Both the position numbers and the translations under genes were made by a program. The notes below the pieces were generated by a model that was given only the letters and a program-made list of their open reading frames with translations, was not told where the DNA came from and ran no database searches. From SBAX01 sp964421865 (lineage in GTDB: Bacteria > Planctomycetota > Phycisphaerae > UBA1845), in assembly GCA_964421865.1 (NCBI GenBank), contig CAYQZH010000001.1, positions 1 to 64,000 of the forward strand: a DNA stretch of 64,000 nt. The letters run 5' to 3'. Shown here piece after piece: positions 53,701 through 61,608 of this stretch. Each line of letters opens with the position of its first letter. Position 1 is the first letter of the stretch.

Positions 53701-53990
53701 ATCAAGCGTCGGAGACGTGCGACGGACCAACCGTCGGACCCGGAGTCGTGTGCAACGCAGCCGGATGCCGGGCAGGCGGTCCGGACCAATGCACCTGCTG
53801 CGGTGACGCGATTATCCAGGCGGGCGAGCATTGCGACCTGCTGGTGTTCGAGCCCGGCTCCCCGCCCGGGCGCACGTGCCAGACCGACTGCACGTTCTGC
53901 GGTGACACGGTGGTGGATGCTGGGGAGGATTGCGATGACGGCGACAATAACGACAACAACGGCTGCCCGAACGACTGCACGATTCCGTAG
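50744..53990 (+). CDS. Long lipoprotein with Ig-like domains and myxococcus-type Cys-rich repeats
   Basis: Start ATG 50744 (or 50756); lipobox LLVTGC. The first 500 residues hold beta-sandwich domains. From about 52240 on come many Cys-rich repeats of the TIGR02232/DUF4215 type, as CGDGVxxxGEECDDGN...DxCxxxC (for example CGDGTRDPGAGEECDDGN). A 100-N gap (53124-53223) lies within this array; reading the bases on either side without the N restores one frame and completes the repeat unit NGNETCDDGNAVNNDSC. So this is one gene and the true number of repeats is unknown. These repeats occur in surface proteins and probably bind Ca2+ or are disulfide-cross-linked. Confidence 0.75.
53124..53223. other. 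Assembly gap inside a tandem protein repeat
   Basis: One hundred N between ...AACGAGA and CCTGCGACG.... An intact unit later (53515-53535) reads through the same join with no extra bases. The repeat units are nearly identical at DNA level (53224-53340 against 53525-53640), which explains the broken assembly. The number of missing units cannot be told. Confidence 0.85.
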
Positions 53991-54266
53991 GCGGCGATTC
54001 TCCCGCGCCGACTCGGTCCGGGCGCACTGGGCCGTCCCCATGCGTCCACGCCTGCCGCCGCCGCGGCGCGTGAGGGGTCGCACGGCGCGATCGATGGGTG
54101 GGTTTGAGGTACCCTCTGGGCTTCGCCCGTAGCGGCACGGGCGGTTGATCGACGGGAACTCCGTCTTTCATAGAAGCAAAGAGACGTCACGGAGCGTGAG
54201 GGGGTCACCTCGCGGACGAGGCCGGCGGTGGAAGCATAGTCGGGTTTGTGTGAAAGGACATGAGAC

Positions 54267-55928
54267 ATGTGGCGCGGTCGACAGGGAATGGTCCTCGGTT
54301 TGTTTTCCATCGGCGTGGTGAGTTCGGCCGGAGCGCAGGACGGTCAGGTCAACAAACCACCCATCTGCACATGGTCCCCGGTAGGGTGCCGTCCACCGGG
54401 GTCTGACTGCGTGTGCCGGCTCAGCCCACCGAACCTCCGAGCCGCCGCGGTGCTTAGTCAACTGGACGTTGACGGTGACGGCGTCCCGGACAACTCGCCG
54501 GACACAGACGGCGACGGGCTGCCGGATAACTGGGAACTCGGCGGCGTGGACGCGGTCGCGGGCAAGGATCTGGTGGTCTTCTTCCCCGCGCCCTCGGCCA
54601 TCGTCCCGGGCACGCCGCCGACGCCCGTTTTCGCCCGTCGTGCCGTTCCAACCGACGCCTACAACGCGGACACGGACGGCGACGGGTTGAGCGATTTCGT
54701 CGAGGTCTTCGGTCTGATGTTCATTGATGACAACCACAACGGCATCCTCGACGAGGATGAGTGGTCCGAAGACCCGTCTAACCGCAACGGCCTGCCCAAT
54801 CCCGGTGAATACCCCCTGGACCAAAGCCCCGCCCCGGGACAGCCCAGCACGCTGCAGGATCTACAAGGCCATTTTCTCCTGCACGATTATGATGGCTTCC
54901 TGTTCACCGATCCGACCAACCCGGACACCGACGGCGACGGAGAGCCGGACGGCACGGACTTGGATCCGCTGATCAATCCGAAATCCTTTGGTCTAACCGG
55001 CAATATCCTCGTCCGTTTTGAGGCCACGGGCGACCCGGACATCGACAAGGACGGCTTGGGCAACGCCATGGATATGGGTAACGATCTGACGACGGCGGAG
55101 GCGCCCGGGCTTCGACAATCGCAGGCGGTCGACAATCCCGCCAACTTGCGTCAGGTGTTGAAGTTGTTCCGTTCGGACCTCCTGAAACAGGGTGTTGTTC
55201 CGGAGTCGACGATCGAGGATCTTTTGGGCGCGGATTGGGACGGGAACGGCCTGTGGCGAACTACGGACGTACGCGAATGGTCTTTGGTGATCGACCCTGA
55301 TCCTACCGTCGAAGCAACCCCGCCGTCGGAGTTTTTCCGCCTCGACCCGAACGACCCTAAGACGGACCTCTACCGTACGCAGACCTTCGAGCACCTCCGC
55401 GACGTGTTCGATGCACCCGATTTCGCTCTCTACGGCGGACGCGGGATTGGGTTGGGCTGGCAGGAGGTCCTAGAGCCTTCCTCGCGCGAACAATTTCCCC
55501 AGTTCATTCCGGACCTGAGAATCTGGGCGATCCTCTACGCTTGGAGGATGCCGGGGTTTGACATCGACGGCGACGGCTTCGTCGGTGTCCCGAATATCCC
55601 ATCCACGGTCGCCAACGCCCGCGATGAGACCGTCGCATCCGTCGCACTGTGCGGAAGTTCCGCCACCGGCCCATTTGACCTGAACAATCAGGTTCCGCTG
55701 TCCGTCTCCGCGGACCAGAACGTGTGCCAAGCCGCCGAACCCTTCGACGACCGCATTCCGATCGGCGAAGCAGAAGTCCAGCCACCGGAGTTCAACGGAT
55801 CGATCGAGGCCCCGGAAGTTGCTCGTCTCTTTCGCAGCGTGGGGTGCGGCGTGGCGGCAATGATCCCGTTAGTTTTCTTGGCGACGACCCTGGGCCTCGT
55901 AAAGTGGGCCCGCCGGCGCGGATGCTGA
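54267..55928 (+). CDS. Secreted thrombospondin type 3-repeat protein with C-terminal sorting-like tail
   Basis: 553 residues; ATG 54267 with AAGGA 7-8 bases upstream. Signal peptide (GLFSIGVVSSAGAQ). Ca2+-binding Asp-rich repeats are DVDGDGVPDNSPDTDGDGLP, DTDGDGLSDFVE, DDNHNGILDEDEW, DTDGDGEPDGTDLDPL, DIDKDGLGN and DIDGDGFVGVP. The C-terminus reads VGCGVAAMIPLVFLATTLG then WARRRGC: Cys-Gly-Cys-type motif, membrane helix, basic cluster. That is the layout of MYXO-CTERM or JDVT-CTERM cell-surface sorting signals. It follows the Cys-rich lipoprotein after 276 non-coding bases with one possible hairpin (CGCCCG/CGGGCG, about 54126-54146). Confidence 0.7.
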   Translation: MWRGRQGMVLGLFSIGVVSSAGAQDGQVNKPPICTWSPVGCRPPGSDCVCRLSPPNLRAAAVLSQLDVDGDGVPDNSPDTDGDGLPDNWELGGVDAVAGKDLVVFFPAPSAIVPGTPPTPVFARRAVPTDAYNADTDGDGLSDFVEVFGLMFIDDNHNGILDEDEWSEDPSNRNGLPNPGEYPLDQSPAPGQPSTLQDLQGHFLLHDYDGFLFTDPTNPDTDGDGEPDGTDLDPLINPKSFGLTGNILVRFEATGDPDIDKDGLGNAMDMGNDLTTAEAPGLRQSQAVDNPANLRQVLKLFRSDLLKQGVVPESTIEDLLGADWDGNGLWRTTDVREWSLVIDPDPTVEATPPSEFFRLDPNDPKTDLYRTQTFEHLRDVFDAPDFALYGGRGIGLGWQEVLEPSSREQFPQFIPDLRIWAILYAWRMPGFDIDGDGFVGVPNIPSTVANARDETVASVALCGSSATGPFDLNNQVPLSVSADQNVCQAAEPFDDRIPIGEAEVQPPEFNGSIEAPEVARLFRSVGCGVAAMIPLVFLATTLGLVKWARRRGC

Positions 55929-55963
55929 CGCCGCGCGACCGGCGCCGACGATGGCGTCGAGGA

Positions 55964-56221
55964 TCATGGCGAGCGGGGGATCGGAGGACGGATGGGAGAT
56001 TGCGGCGGTGAAGGCGGGGGGTGGCGCTGGCGAAGTGCTTCGTCGGCTCGCTGCTGGTCCTCCGCAGCCCATTGCGCGGCCGCCTGATCAACCGACTCGC
56101 CGGCGGGCGAGGGCTCTTCCGCCCCTAGTACGGCTCCTGTAGCGGAATGCACTGCGGGCTTGGCCGGCAATCCGCATCCGGCCACGACGAGCGCCGACAC
56201 AACCGTTCCCGTGCGGGCCAA
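55964..56221 (-). CDS. Possible small lipoprotein (85 residues)
   Basis: Starting from TTG 56221 the frame reads LARTGTVVSALVVAGCGLPA, a short lipoprotein signal with lipobox VAGC, and goes on with QAAAQWAAEDQQRADEALRQ and a Pro-rich end (PPPSPPQSPIRPPIP). The frame is open further upstream to 56359 without a better start. No family recognised. It follows the conserved gene at 56437-56850 on the same strand. High GC makes spurious frames common here. Confidence 0.35.
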   Translation of the reverse strand: MARTGTVVSALVVAGCGLPAKPAVHSATGAVLGAEEPSPAGESVDQAAAQWAAEDQQRADEALRQRHPPPSPPQSPIRPPIPRSP

Positions 56222-56436
56222 TGTACAAAGCCTTCGCCCCAAAGTTGCGCGGGTTGGCGGTCGATCGCACGGACGACCGTTGGCGGCTCGCGTCAACGTA
56301 CCGTCTCGCCGATGAGTCGTGCAGGGCGATTCAATCTGTGTTTCCACGCGGCAACTCAACCGGAGTCCGGTATGCGACGGCCCCTGGCCGGCTTGCGGTG
56401 GTGAAGGCGACCCAGGCCGCGGACACGCCGGTCTGG

Positions 56437-56850
56437 TCAGCCGTGGTCGATCACCACGACATTGTCGGGCAGGAATGCGAGCACCTCAGCCACTTTCTCC
56501 CACGGAAAACCAGCATGATCCGTGGTCGGCTTCGGCAGCAACGTGCGCGCGCTTCCGACCAACGCGCAGAGTTCTCGCCCACTGCGTTCGATGATCCGCA
56601 AGTCCAGCCCTGACCAAGCATACTGTTTGACCGGGAACGAGAACAACCCAGGCCGGATCAGATGCACATGATTGCCGCGTGACGCCAGCAAACGGCCCAG
56701 ATCGACGTCGATGTCGGTGAAGCGTCTCGCCGCCTCCAAGGCCAGCCCGCGATCCAACACGGCCGTACCGTCCGGTCGCAACGCCCCGCTCGTGGGGATG
56801 CCGCGATAGTCGGCCGGCTCAATCCAGAGATTGCATTTTGCGAGCTTCAT
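56437..56850 (-). CDS. Conserved hypothetical protein (137 residues)
   Basis: ATG 56850, MKLAKCNLWIEPADYRGIPT. No signal peptide. Two segments look conserved: RGNHVHLIRPGLFSFPVKQY and LLPKPTTDHAGFPWEKVAEV with the end LAFLPDNVVVIDHG. It resembles short proteins that adjust integers or nucleotides by pattern only; I do not recognise a family. It is divergent from the sigma-54 activator gene, sharing a 414-base gap (56851-57264) in which I see only a weak TTGACT-type promoter near 56972. Confidence 0.6.
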   Translation of the reverse strand: MKLAKCNLWIEPADYRGIPTSGALRPDGTAVLDRGLALEAARRFTDIDVDLGRLLASRGNHVHLIRPGLFSFPVKQYAWSGLDLRIIERSGRELCALVGSARTLLPKPTTDHAGFPWEKVAEVLAFLPDNVVVIDHG

Positions 56851-57264
56851 GGAGTCGGGTCTCAAACCACGTTGGTCGGCTTATTATCGACCGATTTGCC
56901 CCGCAAACCAGCCCCGTACAGCCTCTTCCGATGTTTGGCCGAGCTTCGCCGTTAGCATTATCGGACATCTTGACTAGTTTAACGTTCGGGGATACGCCGT
57001 CATCTAGCCTACTTATCCAAACACGCAATATGAATGTAGGGTCATCCCCGGCACCCGGAACCTACCTGCGTGGCCCGCCTGCCGTCGCGCGTCCTGGGAG
57101 CCTGTCCGCATGCCCTCACCCGCCGGGAAGCCCATACCCACGACGACGGGTTGTGCCTCGGTGCGGTCGAGTCGGGGAGCGCGCGTGACAGCCTCTTGTC
57201 AGTTGACGCAGCCGCCGTTGGGCATCATACTCGTGGCTTATCCAGTTTCGGAGCGAATCCTCGG

Positions 57265-58764
57265 GTGAACGCATCCCCATCCATCCCACCCTCGACATGG
57301 GCTGCACTGACCGAGGCCGCCGCGGTCATTAGTTCGACACTCGATCTGCGTTCCGTCCTGGATGGGGTCGCGCGTCTGGCGTGCGACGTGGTCCGGTCGG
57401 AGGCGAGTTGCCTATACGCCCTCGGCGGTTCGACAGGTAAATTGGTCGTACTTGCTGCGAGTGGGAAATGGCGGGACACTCTGCCGGGCCATGAATTCGA
57501 CGCCGACGTGGGGATTCCGGGGCGCGTCGTGCGTACCGCGGCGCCCATGATCGTGAACGACGTCCGAACGTGCGTGTCTTTTGACAAGAGACTCGACGAT
57601 TTGGGAAGCATTCGGACACGTTCCATCCTCGCGACGCCCATGCTGCAGCGCGGCGATGTCGTCGGCGTCATCGAAGTAGCGAACCGCCGTGACGATGCTC
57701 TCTTCACCGAGACCGACCTCAAAGTCCTCCAACTGTTCGCCACCCTGGCGACCAGTGCGTGCTTGAATGCTCGTGCCCACGAAAGTTTGAAAGAACAGTT
57801 GGCCGGATTCCGTGAGGCCGTCCTGTCCCGCGACGTGATCCTGGGGGAGTCCCAAGCCTGGAAGCGGGTTCTCGAGCTCTGTGATCGAGTGGCGCCGAGT
57901 TCCGCCACGGCCCTTCTCCTGGGGGAGACCGGCACGGGGAAGGAGTTGGCGGCCCGTTACATCCACAATGGTTCGAGGCGCCGAGAGGGCACGTTCGTAC
58001 CCGTCAACTGCGCGGCGGTGCCCGAGACGTTGTTGGAAACCGAACTGTTCGGCCATGAGAAGGGGGCGTTCACCGGCGCTCACGCCCGACGCCGCGGATG
58101 GTTTGAGGTCGCCGAAGGCGGGACGCTGTTTCTCGACGAGATCGGCGAGGTCGGTCGTCCGATGCAGGCCAAACTCCTTCGCGTCTTGCAGGAGAAGCGC
58201 ATCGTGCGGGTGGGCGGGACGAGTCCGATCGCCTGTGACGTCCGCGTTGTGGCCGCCACCAACCGCAACCTGAAGAACATGGTGATCGACGGACTTTTCC
58301 GCGAGGATCTGTATTACCGCCTGAACGTCTTTCCGATCCATTTGCCGGCGTTGCGCGAGCGCCGAGAGGACATTCCCCTCTTCGTGCAACACTACGTCGA
58401 GCGCGCCCGGCGAGCGTGCGGCATTCGCCAGCTGCATACGGCCGTCGACACGCTGAGGATCTTGACGCATTACCATTGGCCGGGGAATGTTCGTGAACTG
58501 CAGAATGTCATCGAGCGCGCCGTGCTCATGTCCGACGGCGAGCACCTCCTTCCTTGCCATCTTCCGCCGGATATCGTCACGTCCGATCACGAGGCGCACG
58601 CCGACCAGACCGTCGGCACCCTGTTCGGGCAGGAACGGACGTTGATCCAGGAGGCGCTGAAGACGCACAATTGGAATCAGTCGAAAGCCGCCGAGGCCCT
58701 GGGGATTACGCGATACCATGTTCGACACCGCATCAAGAAATATGGAATCCAGAGGCCGGCCTAG
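57265..58764 (+). CDS. Sigma-54-dependent activator (GAF-AAA+-Fis)
   Basis: 499 residues from GTG 57265; a longer GTG frame to 57070 has a non-coding-like N-terminus. A GAF domain covers residues 10-170 (TLDLRSVLDGVARLACDVV, then GIPGRVVRTAAPMIVNDV). The AAA+ domain follows: Walker A LLGETGTGKELAARYIH, GAFTGA in HEKGAFTGAH, Walker B GTLFLDEIGEV, arginine finger region FREDLYYRLNVFPI. The C-terminal Fis-type helix-turn-helix is NWNQSKAAEALGITRYHVRH. GAFTGA is required to open the sigma-54 complex, so it is active. T6SS loci often use such activators (VasH in Vibrio); the hcp promoter at 25969-25985 is a candidate target. Confidence 0.9.
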   Translation: MNASPSIPPSTWAALTEAAAVISSTLDLRSVLDGVARLACDVVRSEASCLYALGGSTGKLVVLAASGKWRDTLPGHEFDADVGIPGRVVRTAAPMIVNDVRTCVSFDKRLDDLGSIRTRSILATPMLQRGDVVGVIEVANRRDDALFTETDLKVLQLFATLATSACLNARAHESLKEQLAGFREAVLSRDVILGESQAWKRVLELCDRVAPSSATALLLGETGTGKELAARYIHNGSRRREGTFVPVNCAAVPETLLETELFGHEKGAFTGAHARRRGWFEVAEGGTLFLDEIGEVGRPMQAKLLRVLQEKRIVRVGGTSPIACDVRVVAATNRNLKNMVIDGLFREDLYYRLNVFPIHLPALRERREDIPLFVQHYVERARRACGIRQLHTAVDTLRILTHYHWPGNVRELQNVIERAVLMSDGEHLLPCHLPPDIVTSDHEAHADQTVGTLFGQERTLIQEALKTHNWNQSKAAEALGITRYHVRHRIKKYGIQRPA

Positions 58765-58836
58765 CGGCCCGCGCGGAAGGTTTTCGCGGGGCATGGCTCG
58801 GGTAAGCGCTCAACCACTCCTCCGTTCAACCCGGAC

Positions 58837-58852
58837 GTGGCGACGTCGCCAC
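58837..58852. promoter_or_regulatory. Perfect 16-base palindrome after the activator gene
   Basis: GTGGCGACGTCGCCAC is a perfect palindrome, 72 bases after the activator stop and 153 bases before the nusG-like pseudogene. It might be a dimeric-regulator site or part of a terminator. Nothing else was seen in the gap 58765-59004. Confidence 0.3.
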
Positions 58853-59004
58853 CCGCAGCCACCAGAGGTTTGATCGCCGGCGACTCCGATTGATGGACCG
58901 CGTGCCCGCCCGTAGCCTCGCTCGGGAGCGAAGCTTGTGTGCGTTCCGAAGGCGGCGGTCGTGGATCGGGGAGAGTCGCGGGAGTCAACTTCGGCAGACA
59001 AAAC

Positions 59005-59621
59005 ATGGTCGGTCAACCTGTCAAGGCGGCGGTGGACGACTCGCCGGGAGGTCGTGTCGTCACGGAGTCCGCGGCCAGAGAAATCGTCAGGCCCTCGGAG
59101 ATCGGTGATGCCGGATCGACGATCGACGCGTTCGAAGGGCGATGGTTCGTGCTGCACACGCACGCTCGCCAGGAGAAGGCGGTGGCCGAGGACTTGGGCC
59201 GACTGAACATCCGACACTTCCTACACCCCTGGTTCGCTATCGGCGGATCCACGGCGGAAGAGCCCGGCGGGTGAGCTTCCCCTTGTTTCCGGGGTAGGTG
59301 TTCATGTGCGGGCGGGACGATGATCGTGTCGCGGCCCTGCGGACCCATCGCGTCGCGAACATTCTTTTTGTGGCGGACCAGGAGCGGCTCAAAGCGGACC
59401 TGGGGCAAATCCAGCGCGTCGTGGAAAGTCACGAAGCGGTGGACCTGTTCCCACGGCTTCGCAAGGGAACTCGCTGTCGGGTCATTCGTGGAACGCTGTC
59501 GGGGATCGAGGGGGTCGTGTTACGCCGTCGGGGACCGTGGCGAGTCTACGTCGGGGTGGAGTTTGTGGGCCAATCGGCCGAGCTTGAAATCGACCCTTCC
59601 TTCCTTGCGATCATCGACTGA
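59005..59621 (+). pseudogene. NusG/UpxY-like antiterminator, broken by frameshift and stop
   Basis: From ATG 59005 the frame reads into an NGN domain (EGRWFVLHTHARQEKAVAED). At 59221-59226 (CTACAC) two extra bases, or one missing, shift the frame; the intact reading continues as FLPLVRYRRIHGGRARRVSF then PLFPG. At 59295-59297 a TAG stands where the family has Tyr of LFPGYVF, with VFMCGRDDDR following. The remainder 59298-59621 keeps the C-terminal KOW part (RVIRGTLSGIEGVVLRRRGP). Specialised NusG paralogues promote transcription of long secreted-polysaccharide operons. Two lesions imply a true pseudogene, unless both are sequencing errors. Confidence 0.65.
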
Positions 59622-59672
59622 CGGCAAGGACGGGAGACTTCGGTCAGTCCTGCTGCGGCACTGGTGATCGGC

Positions 59673-59726
59673 GTAAAAAAACATTCGGCTCCGCGACCCG
59701 TCTGAAACGGGGCGTTGCCGAATGTT
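59673..59726 (-). terminator. Intrinsic terminator on the minus strand
   Basis: AACATTCGGC (59680-59689) pairs perfectly with GCCGAATGTT (59717-59726), with an inner stem CCCGT/ACGGG (59697-59701 and 59707-59711). On the minus strand the stem is followed by seven T. On the plus strand no T-run follows, so it does not serve the nusG-like gene. Confidence 0.7.
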
Positions 59727-59952
59727 ATCTCCCCCTCCCGAAAAAGTCACAGGCGTCCTGGCTTCATCGCCGACCGACGGGCAGGCGGCCCGCCCGGACG
59801 CCCGTTGTGACCCGATGCGCGCGCTAAAAGCGCGGCCTTACGCTAATGCAACTCCTCCTGTTTTCCCCTCTGTTCCAACCTCGTTGGAGTGCCGGGCGGT
59901 CGTCAACAGCGTCATAGAAAGACTCGTGATCCACCACCCGGTCGTATCAACG
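59675..59952 (-). ncRNA. Candidate small RNA with own promoter and terminator
   Basis: A near-consensus promoter (59959-59988, separate entry) would start RNA at about 59952, and an intrinsic terminator (59673-59726) ends it after about 275 bases. No protein-coding frame longer than 25 codons with a start is plausible in between on this strand. The RNA contains AGGAGG, a GCGC-loop-GCGC hairpin near 59821, and the terminator stem. It matches no known RNA class that I recognise; I checked for 6S, SRP, tmRNA and RNase P signatures by eye without success. Confidence 0.4.
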
Positions 59953-59958
59953 GCCCGC

Positions 59959-59988
59959 ATATTACCGCGTCATCTTCAAACCTGTCAA
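59959..59988 (-). promoter_or_regulatory. Strong sigma-70-type promoter in the intergenic region
   Basis: On the minus strand a perfect TTGACA (59988-59983) is followed after 18 bases by TAATAT (59964-59959), one base off the consensus -10. It is the best promoter-like sequence seen in the window and points away from all protein genes, toward the terminator at 59680-59726. Confidence 0.55.
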
Positions 59989-60041
59989 TCGAAAATATCC
60001 TAGATTCTCAAAATTTTTTTCGGCTGGGCACCGTAACGCCT

Positions 60042-60177
60042 CCGGCGATTTCGTTCGCCGGGCTAGGGTTTCGAGTCCCGCAGGGGATATCACAGCCCAA
60101 TGGAGCCCCAGCCGGAACCCGGCTCGCTGGGGGTTCACCCCTCCGAGCGGTAGGCTGGTTCCGGCCTCTTGCGGGAC
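60042..60177. other. Densely structured element before the duplicated secreted gene
   Basis: CCGGCGA/TCGCCGG (60042-60048 and 60055-60061) forms a hairpin. GTCCCGCA (60075-60082) pairs with TGCGGGAC (60170-60177) as a closing stem, and within it AGCCGG-AAC-CCGGCT (60110-60124) is a perfect hairpin, with CCCC/GGGG extension. It lies 215 bases before the start of the gene at 60392 and may be its leader or a mobile repeat. The remaining region 60178-60391 holds only the ribosome site AGGTGGA of that gene. Confidence 0.4.
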
Positions 60178-60391
60178 GTTGAGACGCCTTTGGGGGGAGC
60201 AAACCGGACCTGTGAATTTTTCGATTCGATCGAGCGCCGGCTCCTCCCGCCATCGGCCCGGTCGTGGGATCGGTTGTTCTGAAGGCGCGTCGCCCGTCCG
60301 CGTGCCCCGCCCCGAAGGGACCCCTGGATTGTCCCGGGCAAATGTGGTACCATTGCCGTTAGCCGGGAACGTATCTGCAGGTGGACGAATC

Positions 60392-61564
60392 ATGTCAAGA
60401 AGAATGACGATCATCACGCTACTGGGCTGCCTGGCTCAAGCAGGGAGCGCGGCCTTTGGCGGCGGCGGGAACGTCGCCGTCATCGACGACTTCGGCGGGG
60501 ACGGGCATCTACATTGCCAGTTCCTTGCCGATCACGGATACGCATGCAGCGTCTTTCCCAAGGAAGGGCCGACAGTGTCGCTCGATCCCTTCGACGTGGT
60601 CATCGACACGTCCCCGGATTGGTCCGACCCCACCGGCATGCTCGCCGACTTCATGCGCTCCGGCAAGACGGTGATCACCACGGGGATCGCCCCGTTCGCC
60701 CTGGGCATTGACAGCAATCCCACCGTGCAGGCTTGGATCGGGGTCAATTCCGCGGCGGCGAGCGACGGGCCCTTGGTGACGGTTGCACGCGATCCGATCC
60801 TGGGCAGCATTCCTCCGGGAACCGTGCTCGTCGACTGCCAATTGTCCGTTTGCGGCGCGGTTACAGACACGTCCGGGCATAGCGGCGCCAAGATCCTCGC
60901 GCGCCTACAAGGAGGTCCGGGTCCGATCGGGGTCATGCGCAACATTTGGGAAGGAGGGGTGTCCGTGTACATGACACGTATCATTGGCGGGGAGATCTTT
61001 CTCAACAGCGTGCGTGCGCGGGTGCTGACGATCCCGACTTTGAATGCGTGGGGGTTGCTTATCCTGGGCGTCGGTGTGGGTATAGCGGGCACGGTTGTGA
61101 TTCGGCGTCGTGCTCCTCGTGCGTCGCGTCCCGGATCGCACTTGCCGCTCCTCCTAATGGGCGTGTGCCTTTTCGTCCCCATGGCGACCGTGGAAGCCGA
61201 GGTAACCTCCACTCAGGATGCCGGGGTGACCTATCTGCGGGTTGGTGGCGCTGAACCCTTTCACAGCACTGCCAAGACCGTCGTCAACCTGCGGTCGGTC
61301 GAGATTCCCGACTCCGTTGGGCTGCTCGTCCTTTGGAACGAAACCGATGGCAAGGGTTCGAGCGAGCCGTTTTACGCTATTAGTCTCGACGGAAAAAACG
61401 TCAACCAGGTGCGCGCGACTTCCTACGATCTGCTGCTTCGCTACGCCGGGTTCGACCCGGCGATCGAGGCCCCCGCCGTTCCCATGTCGCTGCTCGCGGC
61501 CACGTTTTCGACCGCGTCGCACGCGCTGACGCCCTGTTGCATTGGAACCCCATGTCCGCTATGA
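60392..61564 (+). CDS. Secreted protein with internal IPTL-CTERM, truncated copy
   Basis: 390 residues; AGGTGGA lies 6 bases before ATG 60392. Signal peptide (TLLGCLAQAGSAAFGG). The domain of residues 25-205 is a Rossmann/ThuA-like fold (GNVAVIDDFGG, SLDPFDVVIDTSPDWSDP, FMRSGKTVITTG). At 214 the sorting motif TIPTLNAWGLL, a membrane helix and RRR follow, but the protein does not end: a second hydrophobic, signal-like segment (LPLLLMGVCLFVPMATVEAE) and 120 more residues come. Against its tandem copy it breaks off after AGFDPA with an unrelated tail (TASHALTPCCIGTPCPL), losing the protease part. Confidence 0.6.
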   Translation: MSRRMTIITLLGCLAQAGSAAFGGGGNVAVIDDFGGDGHLHCQFLADHGYACSVFPKEGPTVSLDPFDVVIDTSPDWSDPTGMLADFMRSGKTVITTGIAPFALGIDSNPTVQAWIGVNSAAASDGPLVTVARDPILGSIPPGTVLVDCQLSVCGAVTDTSGHSGAKILARLQGGPGPIGVMRNIWEGGVSVYMTRIIGGEIFLNSVRARVLTIPTLNAWGLLILGVGVGIAGTVVIRRRAPRASRPGSHLPLLLMGVCLFVPMATVEAEVTSTQDAGVTYLRVGGAEPFHSTAKTVVNLRSVEIPDSVGLLVLWNETDGKGSSEPFYAISLDGKNVNQVRATSYDLLLRYAGFDPAIEAPAVPMSLLAATFSTASHALTPCCIGTPCPL

Positions 61565-61608
61565 TTCGCTTGTCTACGTCATCCGCTTTTCGCTAGGAGG
61601 TTTCAATC

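Noticed and set aside
55869..56072. Minus-strand 67-codon frame (ending QGRRQEN) overlapping the end of the TSP3 protein gene
   Set aside because: Overlaps the coding end of a well-supported plus-strand gene and has no recognisable content; only its start overlap with the possible lipoprotein was suggestive.
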